Source: Heliocidaris tuberculata
Taxonomy: Eukaryota > Echinodermata > Echinoidea > Camarodonta > Echinometridae
Direction of reading: 5' to 3'
DNA: 64,000 nucleotides
NCBI GenBank assembly: GCA_025618425.1
Contig: CM046836.1
Location: forward strand, 17,824,743 to 17,888,742
This document shows positions 24,036 through 34,798 of the stretch, piece after piece. Numbering within the stretch: the first letter of the stretch is position 1; every line of letters begins with the position of its first letter. Under the pieces are notes generated by a model. That model made no database searches. It was not told the DNA's origin and saw only the letters and a list, made by a program, of their open reading frames with translations. The position numbers and the translations under genes are program-made.

Positions 24036-24660
24036 TGAGAGAAACGGATCAGTGAAAGTTTGAGGAATATGTAGTTAGAAGAATAAGAAAGCTGTTATTT
24101 TTATAAGTTGTAATTAGTTAAACGCAAACTAGTTACCCTTTGGCGTACCTTTTGAGCACCTCTCTCATTTCGCAGATTTTTTTTTTAAATTCCAATTTCG
24201 TTGTTGTTGATGAAGAAATAAATATTTTTTATAGATGTGATGTGTAAAATCACGTGTCCAATAGTATATCGAGAGAGAAGGTATATAATACTATAGTTTT
24301 CTTCAGGTAAAATTTAAATTTATGATGTTTTAGTAAAGAAAAATGGGAGAGCTAGGTAGGCTACTCAAATTGAATGTCACAGAGTTGCCAATTAGCGTTT
24401 GATCGATAACAATTATTGAAAAAAAAAATGACTGTATTATCCTTTCTCGGATTTCCTCAAAAATTCACCGATCTTTATTTTCATTTTTTATGCTTTGTTG
24501 AAGCCAACGTAATGCCCGAGTGTCACAGAGTTGCCAATTAGCGTGTGATCGATAACAATTATAATTTTTTTTTTTTTTAAATTGACCGTATTAACCTTTC
24601 TTGGATTTTCCTCAAAAATTCACTATCTTTATTTTCATTTTTATGCTTTGTTGAAGCCAA
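24036..24660. repeat. Hairpin repeat, copy 2, with duplicated right arm
   Basis: The left arm (about 24036-24170) pairs with an inverted right arm (about 24345-24500). The right arm, from GTCACAGAGTTGCCAATTAGC to GAAGCCAACGTAAT, is then repeated in direct orientation at about 24519-24667. It belongs to the same family as the 22783 hairpin. It ends about 420 bases upstream of the gene B start. Confidence 0.6.
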
Positions 24661-25088
24661 CGTAATTTCAGTGGTACCCATGGTATATCTGTGGTGGTAT
24701 CATATCTTTATTTTGGAGGGGCATTTTTTTATCTTATCTTTTTTATCTTGATCAGGAAAACTCCTTTTGTTATTCCGCAACACCATGCCGAATGGTATTC
24801 GCCCTTTTTTCCATTCCAGGTCTGCTGCGAGGGCTTGGCAAAAATGCTGCGATTTGATTGGTTGACTTACAATCTCTAGAATGTCTAGCCCATGAATGAA
24901 ATTAAACTGAAAGCTACTGCGAGCTGTAAAGATCATTTCAACATAATTACGACGTGATGATCTTTAAACGTTCATTCAAGTAGTGTCATATCTGCTGGCT
25001 GACGTTTATCAAAAGCAGCCTGGTCGTTGAATATAGAGACACGTTTCATCGTACTATCGGAAATTAAATCAGGGCTAAAGGAATGATT

Positions 25089-25347
25089 ATGATCTCGCAA
25101 ACTACAAGCGCGTTGCGTGATTTTCTGAAGAAGGTGCTAAAGCCACCCTACTTTAACACTGATGCAACAATATATTTCCTGTGGCTCTTCATATCATTCT
25201 GAATTGCAAGCAGCCAACGTGATGACTGCGACACTTGCAGACTAAAAAGAGGGAATCATTTCTGTCTGGAGTTTTCGGGTCTGTGTCTTAAATGTTCAGA
25301 AGACTGCCCGAATAATGATTACCCTCCTTGTGGACACATTTGTGAAG
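25089..25347 (+). CDS. Gene B first coding exon: leader and eight-cysteine domain, with in-frame TGA
   Basis: The frame from ATG at 25089 reads a 37-residue leader with a hydrophobic core (IYFLWLFISF), then TGA at 25200-25202, then IASSQRDD and the cysteine domain, ending in phase 1 before GTACGT at 25348. Counted through the TGA, cysteines are at 47, 50, 59, 66, 69, 73, 81 and 85. The spacing is C-x2-C-x8-C-x6-C-x2-C-x3-C-x7-C-x3-C, almost that of gene A, with the shared FCxxxSG(L/I)CL(K/E)C core. The C-terminal spacing C-x2-C-x3-C-x7-C-x3-C is that of the TACI CRD. The TGA may be a nonsense mutation, an assembly error, or intronic. In the last case an acceptor at 25209-25210 (GAATTGCAAG) would open the exon and the true leader lies upstream. 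The domain call is firm; the 5' end is uncertain. Confidence 0.62.
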
Positions 25348-25694
25348 GTACGTAAATCATGAATTTCAGTTTTTGCTAGAAACCAATTTGAAATAATGCT
25401 ATAGGGTGAACCATGAAGTCATAATTTTTTTGTAATAAAAAATTGTGATATATATATATAATTATATATATGCTTGAAGAATTTTAATGATTGAGCTTTC
25501 ATCAGGGAGGAAGGAAAGCTGAGGCAGAATAGTCATTGTCTTTTACTATATGAATATGCACATAACTAGCATAACTTATTCTGACACCACAATCAACTGG
25601 AAGGATTGGCTTTAAAAAAACTTTGTATCGAAATAATCTGGTTTGAGTTGTTTCCAGTACCTCTTTCTGCTCCATTTTTATTTTCTAATTTCAG

Positions 25695-25703
25695 AAAGAT
25701 AAG
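25695..25703 (+). CDS. Candidate 9-base stop-bearing microexon of gene B
   Basis: Nine bases (AAAGATAAG) sit between a textbook acceptor (TTATTTTCTAATTTCAG) and a textbook donor (GTAAGT). In the phase-1 frame set by the upstream exon they read Glu-Arg-stop. Inclusion would end the protein right after the cysteine domain, giving a soluble form or triggering RNA decay. Exons this short occur but are uncommon, and pairs of consensus sites can arise by chance. Confidence 0.3.
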
Positions 25704-25803
25704 GTAAGTTTTTTTTTTTTATTCTGACGACAAAACCTTTACAGAATTGGTTCCATCTATGTCAACTATCTTACTTCCCATTTTTCCCTTGTGTCCAACA
25801 CAG

Positions 25804-26222
25804 CTTTTAAAACACCCCCTCCCTACAACGTTACGCTATCGCCTTCAACAACGTCTCGGCAGCCGAATACGACGCCAGCGGGATTGGCTAGTAACAACGC
25901 AACGATCCCGGCCGTCTCCTTTCCCCCAACCAATTCCACAATGCTCGCACATCAAACCACAGTCGGGACAGAACGCAGCAATAAAGTGACAATGAAGACA
26001 GTGGTAGTCATTTCTATATTAACAAGCGTGGTTTTTGCGTTGATAGTTTTAGTGGTCATGGCGGTTGGATTTGTAGTGTACAGTAGACTAAGGGGAAGAA
26101 GGCTTCCGTGGAGTAGGACAAGTGCAGGCGAGCAACGACGGCGAGCGACTGGAGGAGAGAGTGGGTCAGCTAATGGCGACGTGCACGAGATGCGCCCACT
26201 GCAGCAGACAACAAATATTTGA
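25804..26222 (+). CDS. Gene B terminal exon: mucin-like stalk, membrane span, short tail
   Basis: This exon follows acceptor TTGTGTCCAACACAG in phase 1, completing an Ala codon, and ends at TGA 26220-26222. It encodes a stalk of about 62 residues rich in Thr, Ser and Pro with sequons NVT, NTT, NAT and NST, so it is probably heavily glycosylated. A membrane segment of about 27 residues (VVVISILTSVVFALIVLVVM and following) comes next, then a 46-residue basic tail (SRLRGRRLPWSR). The tail ends in RPLQQTTNI. PLQQT fits the PxQx(T/S) TRAF-binding pattern seen in CD40-type receptors, which supports a TNF-receptor reading but is a short motif. No death domain is present. Phase and position of the intron match genes A and C. 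Confidence 0.75.
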
Positions 26223-26500
26223 ACATATATTTCAGCAATAAGTTTCACATTTGAAAGTGATTTTGTAAAACATATTAAGAGGCATATAATAGACAGATTT
26301 ATATGTGCGTGTGTGTGGGTCGATGGGTGTGGGTGTGTTTTCTGTGGTAGTATCAATTTAGAAGTGAATTTTGTATCTGAAAACAATTGCAAGAAAGATA
26401 GTGTTTTTAGATCGTAAAAGTAACAATATGTAATGCAAATAACTTATGCGCAACAAAATTTGATACTCAGTCGAACCATGCAGATATAATTCAAACGAAG

Positions 26501-26812
26501 GGCCCGGGGGGACCACTCAACTATATTTCTGTACACAAGCGCGACCACAGGTTTTCCAAACACCCCCTAAAAGAGTTTTATCCATTCGAGTATTTTCGCG
26601 CTTTCTTGAAATTTTACCCCCTAAACAAGATACCCTAAACGCGTATGACAAACTCAAACATACCCCTTTTTCCGATTTTTGGCCTTTTTGACATCCTAAA
26701 CGCGTCAAGCGCGTGACGCGCCGTAACCGACCAAAAGTACCCTTTTCACGCGTTTTTTTTTGGTCGCGCTTGTGTACAGCAATATTACTTGAGTGCCCCC
26801 CCCCCCCCGGGG
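26501..26812. mobile_element. Short TIR element (MITE) with about 45-base inverted ends
   Basis: The left end (CACTCAACTATATTTCTGTA, then CACAAGCGCGACCA) is repeated inverted at the right end (TGGTCGCGCTTGTG, then TACAGCAATATTACTTGAGTG). Both outer ends run into CCCGGGG. The interior contains inverted ACGCGT-rich segments. ACGAAGG-like sequence flanks both sides, but a precise target duplication could not be fixed. The minus-strand frame across it is an artefact. Confidence 0.75.
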
Positions 26813-27191
26813 ACGAAAGGAAAGATCTATTAAAAAAAAAAAAAAAGAATGCCAAACAATTCATATAGCGTAGTATTTCAAACAAATCATCCTTATATCA
26901 TTCTGTCTTAATTCTGGTAAATTGAAGAATTCATTATTTGATTGATTATCCATATTCAATAGAGCTTATGATTACGTGCTTAAATTCTTATCAATTATAA
27001 CTATACGCAATATTAAGATCTCATATCATGCGTTCAGAATTTTCTTTTAGGTGTTTACGTAATTGTATGGAAATCAGAACCAGTCAATTTTTCAGGAATT
27101 TAATGTATTGTAATGGGCATTTGATCTTCAACGTAGTGTTTGTCGGCTTGATAACAGTCTCCTTTAATATATTCAAACCTACGGAAGCTTC
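26813..27191. other. AT-rich gap, no gene
   Basis: No coding or repeat signal apart from a short poly(A) run near 26832. Confidence 0.5.
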
Positions 27192-27970
27192 AAAGTGCCA
27201 TTCTACTTGACGAGATGGCGAGATATTTTATCTTGTCAAGTCGACTTAATAGCCTTATCATGTCGACTTATCAACTTTGTAAGCCGAAATGGTGACAAAA
27301 ATTATCATGCCAAGTCGACTTCTAAAAAGTTACATGTCGTCATGATGACATAAGGTATCTTGCCAAGTCGACTTCTAAAAAGTTACATGTCGTCATGGCG
27401 ACATAAGGCATCTTGCCAAGTCGACTTCTTAAAAGTTAAATGTCGCCATGACAACATGTTACTTTTTAGAAGTCGACTTGGCAATACACCTTATGTCGCC
27501 ATGACGACATGTAAGTTTTAAGAAGTCGGCTTGGCAAGATAATTTATGTTGCCATGTCGACATGTAACTTTTTAGAAGTCGACTTGGCAAGATACCTTAT
27601 GTAATCATGACGACATGTAACTTTTTAGAAGTCGACTTGGCAAGATACCTTATGTCGCCATTACGACATGTAACTTTTTAGAAGTCGACTTGGCAAGATA
27701 CCTTATGTAATCATGATGACATGTAACTTTTTGGAATTCGACTTGGTAAGATACCTTATGTAATCATGACGACATGTAACTTTTTAGAAGTCGACTTGGC
27801 AAGATACGTTATGTAATCATGACGACATGTAACTTTTTAGAAGTCGACTTGGCAAGATAATTTTTGTCGCCATGTCGACTTACAAAGTTGATAAGTCGAC
27901 ATGATAAGGCTATTAAGTTGACTTGACAAGATCAAATATCTCGCCATCTCGTCAAGTAGAATGGCACTTT
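27192..27970. mobile_element. Fold-back element with asymmetric 53-base repeat arms
   Basis: The outer ends are long inverted repeats. The left begins AAAGTGCCATTCTACTTGAC and continues about 95 bases to the CAACTTTGTAAG block, and the right is its complement, ending GGCACTTT at 27970. Inside, a 53-base unit built around AAGTCGACTT and a CATGTCG motif is repeated about three times in one orientation on the left, then about eight times in the opposite orientation on the right. AAGCTT lies one base outside each end. No coding capacity. The arms could form a very long hairpin. Confidence 0.85.
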
Positions 27971-30089
27971 AAAGCTTTAACCACCATTTTTCATTGTGTC
28001 CTTAGAAGCACTTATCCTATATCCTTAGGCTATTTCGTATGATAATCATCAATCCTTAATTGTGTATGCTGAGAAAGGGGCAGGATATTGGAGACAATAA
28101 TGTGACAAAGTGAGTTCACGAAATTGCAAATTGAGGAGAAAACGTTCAGGGGGAAATATCACACGTCAGTATCCAGGATTGACTATGACGAAAGAAGGGA
28201 TTGAAAAAATCCTAATTCTATAATGCTGTCTCTAATGCAAAATACTTTGTTCACGATGCATGATTGCTATTTTGATAGTTAAAAGTGTAAATAATTTTTC
28301 TGTCATACTAAACGGCAGCTGTTTAAAGAGAGAGAAAGGAAGGAAATGCCTAAGTGGTATGGCTGATGAAGAGTTACGTTGGACAGAACATTCAGAAACC
28401 GCTATTCAGACGACCCAAAATAATAAATATTACTTTCTATCAAACTTGATATTTTATGTTTCAACACGACCTCTGGCACCGTTCTCCCATTTTCTTGTCT
28501 TTTTTTTTTCTTTTTACTGTATCTCGGTCTTAGCTGCAAGATTTCAAATGCAAAAAAATGAAACAGCAAAAATGTATAAACAAGTAGTGTTGTGAGAAGG
28601 ATTAGATGTTTTTTTTTTTTTTTTTTTGTAGTGATGTAAAAAGATATAAATATTACAAACGTGTTTAAGGAAAGACTCAAATCAGTAGATGGTATTACCA
28701 GATCACAATACAAACACAAGCCGAAAAAGATGCATTGTATCTACAAAAATTTAGAACTTACACAAACAAACATGTTCCCTTGATCATGTTGATTTTGGCG
28801 ACCATGGCATATTAAATTAACATGAAAATTATGTTAGGAAGTTCACCCACGTGTTGTTATATAGCACATTAAAGAGGATGAATATTTTCAGCGTCCGTAA
28901 ATGTAGGCCTACGCTAAAAATAGGCCTAAGTACTGTTATAGTCAAAATAGAAAACCAATCATCCCCCTTTTCTAAAGAATGAACTAATGTGTACTACCGG
29001 CAAAACTATATGAATGTATTTATTTATCGACATTAATTGGTAAATTTGATTTTATATACATTTCTTTATTTTGATTAAAAAATCAAATGATATTCTGTTT
29101 GAATTTGTATAAAATTATTTAGATTAATTCCTTTCGTTTCTCATCATTATGCTCTTATTTTAACGTACTGTGTAATGAAATTTTGTATCATATTTTCCCT
29201 TTTGTGTCTGTTCCAATCTGTAAACGTAATATTGTAAACAGGATCTGAAGACCACTTTTAGAGGTAAATAAGCAGTCCTTAACAGGTATAAGGTTACCTC
29301 GAAAACTATGTCTTGATTAAATAATTGAAGGATTATTAAATCAACAGATAGTTTTCACTTCGCAATAACAACATAATAGTTTACGTAGAAAAATCATTCT
29401 AATAAGTTACTGTATGTCGTTTTTTAGAAATTAAAAATAGGCCTAACATAGGCCCCACGATGCCATACTGTGTAAAAGCCGATATCGTTGCAAATGACAG
29501 AACAATATTTGGAAACAAAATCTACTATTCTGCAAAACGAGTAATTAGAATATACTGAAAAAATATATATATAGACAGTGACAGAAAATAAATTCTCACA
29601 AATTTAAACAAACCAAACTTCCACTGGATGTTCACAATACAATAAATCATATCTTCCAAACTATTTCTGTAGAAAGTATACGATAGCTGAGCGATGAGGT
29701 ATGGGAAATAAGAAAAGCACTTGATCTTATAATTATGTGCGTACATGGCAGCTATGAGTTGTGCTTTCCAGTAAACATGTTACTTCCTGCAAATTTTTGT
29801 TCGTTCGTTTAAACATATCTTTTGCTGGTTGGAAAAACCATGGACCTATATCGAGAAAATGCATAATAACTATTGTGAGCCCGTTTCTCTTGGTAATGAA
29901 TTCCATTACCTTAACTCAGATTATGAGGTACATACATGCATAACCAGGCCTGTATTATGTGTATTTGGAATTAATGAAATATTTGAAATCTCTCTCAGCC
30001 TTCATTATGTACATAACCAAGAGTGAAATAACCAAAACAAGAATATAATCCATTGTAGGAATTAGAAACAAAGAAATCACTTAGTTTAA
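27971..30089. other. Noncoding stretch, no gene recognised
   Basis: AT-rich with short A/T homopolymers (near 28500 and 28607). Several short open frames are present on both strands, none with a domain or codon pattern that stands out. Confidence 0.5.
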
Positions 30090-31020
30090 TAATAATAGTA
30101 ATGAATATTTAGGAGCGCTAAAAACAGAAAGTACCATAGCGCTTACAAAAATACACATTTGAAAAGAAAAGAAAACAGCAACAGCAAAGAGACAGACTCA
30201 AAAAAGTAAGAGATTACATTAAAACATTATATTACTGGGGAAAGAGGTATCTTTTTAGGGATCTTTTGAAAGTGGCTAGACAAGTTATTTCTCTGATGCA
30301 GAGTGGAATATTGTTCCACGTTTTAGATGCAGCCACTGAGAAGCGCTTTTCGGTTGATGAGAGTCTGGATTTGGGAATAACGAGCTTACATTTATCAGCT
30401 GTTGAGCGAAGATTGCGAGATGGTGTATATATTTTGAGTGTGTTATTAAGATATTCAGGAGCTAAATGGTTTAGAATTTTAAAGAACGTACAAACTTAAA
30501 AAAAAATACGTTGGTGTAGAGGTAACCAGTGAAGTTCCTCAACCAAAGGTGAAGTGTCCTAGATCCTAGGCCAAAAATAAGTCTAGCAGCTCGATTCTGG
30601 ACAGTTTCAAGCTTCCTCCTATCTTTGGAAGATAAAACTGTATTCTTATAGGCTCTTACAATAATCTATTCGGGAAAGAATTAAAACTCTGACAGCATGG
30701 TGACAAGTCTTCACATCAATGAATCTACGAATTCTCCAATAAATTGCGGAGATGATAGTTGCAATTGCGTATTACAAGGTTAACCTGAGATGACAAAGAG
30801 AACATGTTATTGATGCATATACCAAGATCTGTAACCTTGGAGGACAGAGGAATAAGCTGACCATTTACATCCAGTTTCAGAACAGATATAAATTCTAAAT
30901 GGCGAGCAGAAGAACAAAAAGCCATGAATTCAGTTTTAGTACAATTTAGTTTCAGATAATTAGACAACATCCAAGTGTTTAACTCAGCAACACATTGTGA
31001 GATTTGGTGAAGTGTTTCAT
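30090..31020 (-). pseudogene. L2/CR1-type LINE, C-terminal part of RT protein and 3' tail
   Basis: Minus-strand reading from 31020 gives the RT thumb region, with WMLSNYLKLNCTKTEFMAF and KVTDLGICINNMFSLSSQV. After frame breaks the typical C-terminus follows, with STEKRFSVAASKTWNNIP and FKRSLKRYLF near 30260. The 3' end has a TAGCGCTCCTAAATATTCAT-like block and (ATT)n near 30090, characteristic of L2-like tails. The upstream part of the element is cut off exactly where the plus-strand LINE begins. It is probably the same element as 33701-34798. Confidence 0.7.
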
Positions 31021-33700
31021 GAATGTTTTCCGGAGAGCGTGTTACTCCATTGAACTTGTCAACCCTCTCGGCATTTCTTCCGGCTCCTGCACCTCCGCCG
31101 CTAATCCAGCAGCAGGAAGTCTATAGACGTCTCAAACGCCTCAGCGCATCGAAGGCACCTCATCCTAATGACGTTCCTACTCGCCTTTTCAAGGAATTTG
31201 CGTTGGAAATCTCAGGCCCATTAACCAAGATATTCAACGAGTGCCTGAATGATGGTTATTTCCCCGCGAAATGAAAGTGTGCATCAGTTTGTGCGATTCC
31301 TAAGACCCCTCGTGTTACGGGGTTTGACCAGCTTCGCCCAATCTCAATTACCTCTGTGCTGTCTAGAATTTTTGAGAGCTTTCTGGTGGACTGGTTGATG
31401 GCCGACCTTAAACCTCATATAGATCCGTCACAATATGGCAATATGAAAGGTAGTTCTACTAATCACTATCTTGTAGATATGCTGGATGTCATCTACAGGA
31501 ATCTTGAGCAACGTGGATGTATGCTAACATGTGCACTATTGATTTTACTAAAGCCTTCGACCTCGTCAACCACTCCGAGATTATTGAAAAGCTGATCAAA
31601 CTTGGAGTAGATGCTTCTATGCTACCTACTGTCTGTAGTTTCCTCTCAGACCGTTACTAAGTGGTTCGGCATCAAGGGCAGTCATCAAGTCCCTTGCGTC
31701 TCTCATGCGGAGTACCGCTGGGTACCAAGTTGGGACCGATCCCTTTTCTTGTTCTCGTTAACGATGCTGCTCTAATTACCAGGTACCGTTTGAAATATGT
31801 AGATGACTTAAGCCTTGTGGAAGTGTTGCCGAGAGCCCAGCCAAGTTCCATGCAGGACCATGTTAATGTGCTTGGTGGATGGTGCATCTCAAACGACGTT
31901 ACCCCTAAGCCTGAGAAGTGCAAGGTTATGCAAGTATCCTTCCTCAAGAATCCTCCACCCCAGCTAGACATCACCATCGAAGATGTTCGTCTGGAACGGG
32001 TCGAATCGCTGACCCTCCTTGGTGTAATAATTCGTTCAGATCTAAAGTGGGACGATCAAGTCAAACAGATGATTTCACGCTCTGCAAGGAGACTCTACAT
32101 TCTCTGCATTCTAAAGAAATCTGGTGTTGAAGCGCATGATCTTGTAAATATCTATAAAGTGTACATCCGTCCCCTGTTGGAGTTTGGTGTTCCGGTCTGG
32201 GGATCTGGAATTACTAAATCGCAGAGTGATGAACTTGAAAGAATCCGAAAACGGGCTCTTCGATTCATTGTGTATCCATCTACCTTCTCATACACACAAC
32301 AGCTTATTCGCTTTGATTTACCCTCGTTTTATGAACGTAGAAAAGATCTCATCCTCAGTTTTGGACTTTGTCTCCTTAAGTCTCAACGCCATCGAGACAT
32401 TCTACCCCCCATCCGTCGATCTGTCTCACGACACAATTCTACTCTAAGAAATGCCCATCTTCTGGACTTACCGCGTTGTAAAACTCAGAGGTATAAAAAC
32501 TCCACAGTTCCTTACGTAACTGCAATTCTTAATTCTGCCTTGTGATTTGTCTCAAATTAACTTCATACTGCATGTTAGTGTTTATGCCTTTGAAGTTTTG
32601 AACCTTACTTTTCTTCTTTTTTTTTCTCTCTTTAAATCTCTTACTACGTTTTCTTCGTTTCTTCTGCTTCTCAATATTCATCTTCCTTTGCTCTTTTTCT
32701 CTCTCTTCTTCCTCCTCTCTCTTTCTCTCTTTTTCTTTTATCTCTCTCTTCTCCTTTTTTTTCTTCTTCATTTTACTCTCCAATTTTCCGTATCTTTCTT
32801 TCTTCCTGTCCTTTCTCATCTCTTTTTAAATTCACTCTCCTATTTTTTCTCCTTTCTCTCTCTCTCTCTCTCCCTTTCTTATACTTAATTATCAATTGAA
32901 GATTTCTAAATAATATGGTCATGTTTCTGCTTTTTATGTCTTGTTGGGGTTTTTTTATGCCAGTATACTTCAGTAATCATTTTATTTCTTTTGACCTCTT
33001 TCTTCCTTTGCATTGTCATTTATTTATTTTGTATTTGTATCCACTTAAAGACATATTTTTTGGAAACCTTATATTTTTCTTTTTATTATTTATCTCGAAC
33101 AATTCTTGCTCATCACTCAAACTCTGCCGACTTCTACTGGATCTATATATAAAATTAGTTTTACTATTCTCACATTGTTTCGTATACTAAGACCTAGGTC
33201 TTGAATTCACCTCTACTGTTTTTTTTTTTTTGGGGGGGGGGGTTCCTTAGCAAGGTTCAAGCTATTTCATGTTTTTTTTTTTTTTTAATTTCGTTATAAG
33301 TTTTACTTTATATGTTCTCAGTTTACATGCATTTATCGTTTCTTATACACACACAACTAATTATTAGTAGCCCAACGCTTTCTTGCCTTCTATAATTGCA
33401 TGATTATTATTATTAATATCAGGAACTGTTGTTCTAATATAAACTGGAGTAATGAAATAGCATTTTTATAGATTTTATTGTATTTATAATCAATTTGAAG
33501 TGCAATATTTAAAACGATTCATGTTCATATTTCTTTCAATTTTTGTTTCTTGACAATTTATTGACATGCACTGTACTTTTTATGTAATCTTTTCAATATT
33601 ATTATGTAAATTTGTAAACATTGTATGTATCAGTCTCCGGACTGTTTTTACAAGGTATTTTTTTTTATCCATAAACCGAAATGAATAAAAAAAAAAAAAA
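31021..33700 (+). pseudogene. 5'-truncated LINE (RT protein end plus 3' UTR and poly(A))
   Basis: The plus-strand frames code reverse transcriptase, from KRLSASKAPHPNDVPTRLF through LRPISITSVLSRIFE, FTKAFDLVNHSEIIEKLIKL, CGVPLGTKLGPIPFLVLVND and a YVDD catalytic box (KYVDDLSLVE near 31793), to the thumb and C-terminus ending at TGA near 32545. It is broken by in-frame stops (for example after PAK at 31274 and at about 31660) and a frameshift near 31520. A polypyrimidine-rich 3' UTR follows and ends in A16 at about 33685-33700. GAATG occurs at 31021 and directly after the poly(A) at 33701, a possible 5-base target duplication. The endonuclease is lost. Confidence 0.8.
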
Positions 33701-34798
33701 GAATGACAAGGTCCAAAGTGTGACCCAAGTTATGGGTAGCTCCGTGGATGTGTTGAGACAAGTTTGTAGATTCCACAATGGAAAGGAACTAGGTTACCTC
33801 GGACTTCGAAGGCATATCAACATGCAAGTTAAAGTCTCCTAAGAGGAGAACTCGTCCTGATAACACCGACATCTCGGCAGTGAGATCTTCAAATTCTTGA
33901 AGAAAGTCTACAGTGCGAAAATGGTTCTGTGAAGAAGGTGGCGGTCGATAAACTTCCACGAAGTGAACAGGACCGGCGTAACGTGTGCCAGTTCGAAAGT
34001 TGAGAAGGTCAAAGTGTCACTAATCTTCAGATATAGTTGTAGTGGTGACTTAAATATAACTGCAATGCCTCCATGTCAAGGTATATCCAGGTGGAGAGCA
34101 TTCGGCGATGACGGCTGGATCTTCTGCTCTAAGCCATGTCTCAGTTATGATCATTTTATCAATATTATGTTCAGAAATGTAATCATGGAGTAGGATAGTC
34201 TTATTTCGTACGGAGTGGGCATTCCACAAACATATCTTTAAACAAGAATGAAGTATCTTTTTGGTGTTAGTATTGATAATGACCAAGTTATTACGATTTA
34301 TTCCCTGAACACTGGTTCTGTTATTCCAATTACATTGAGAAACAATTACAGGGATTTTCCGTTGTTTTCCTTTTTACATTGATGAGTTCTCTTTTTAAGT
34401 CTGGGGTTACAACTTATTCCCAGAGTTCTAATTCTTTCTCACACATTAGGGCGAAAGAAATGCCATTGTTGGTTCAAGGTCAAAGTATTATATTTCAAAA
34501 GATCTAGTCTGCTGTACGATTTTCCATTTGCATCATGAACAAAAATTCCTTCAACTGGAGATGTCTGACCATCCTCCTCAGCCTTGAGGGAGCCAGGGTT
34601 AGGACTGACATCAACCGATATAAGTAATTTTAGTCTGAAGGTTGCATCAGCATTGGAACAGTACAACAGACGTGATCCAATGAATTTCACCCTTGATGGT
34701 GATGTTAGACCACAATACTGTACTTCATAGGAATTGGCAACAAATATACTAGTCAATGTAACAATCAGAACAAAGATGACAAGCCTGGCTACATCCAT
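33701..34798 (-). pseudogene. 5' part of an L2/CR1-type LINE: leader with 2A-like motif and endonuclease
   Basis: From Met at 34798 the minus strand codes a hydrophobic leader (VARLVIFVLIVTLTSIFVA), then a region ending LKLLISVDVSPNPG, which resembles the 2A translational-recoding motif common in echinoderm LINEs. Here the consensus E and final P are changed. After stops and frame breaks come APE-type endonuclease blocks: LKICLWNAHSVRNKT and MIITETWL near 34200, VHFVEVYRPPP, and LLLGDFNLHVDMPS near 33850. It ends at the boundary with the plus-strand LINE, and its likely continuation (RT C-terminus) is at 31020-30090. The RT core between them is missing. Confidence 0.7.

Noticed and set aside
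25200..25202. Selenocysteine decoding of the gene B TGA
   Set aside because: It would lie at the end of a signal peptide, where selenocysteine has no likely role, and I see no reason to propose a SECIS element. Mutation, error or an intronic position is simpler.
27192..27970. Regularly spaced repeats that might suggest a CRISPR array
   Set aside because: The genome is eukaryotic, there are no unique spacers, and the repeats reverse orientation inside matching terminal repeats. This is a fold-back transposon.
30266..30499. Plus-strand 77-codon frame
   Set aside because: It is the antisense shadow of the C-terminus of a minus-strand LINE protein.
34439..34798. Host gene for a small secreted protein
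   Set aside because: It has a signal-like leader, but the following 2A-like motif and the downstream endonuclease blocks in the same orientation identify it as the leader of a LINE.
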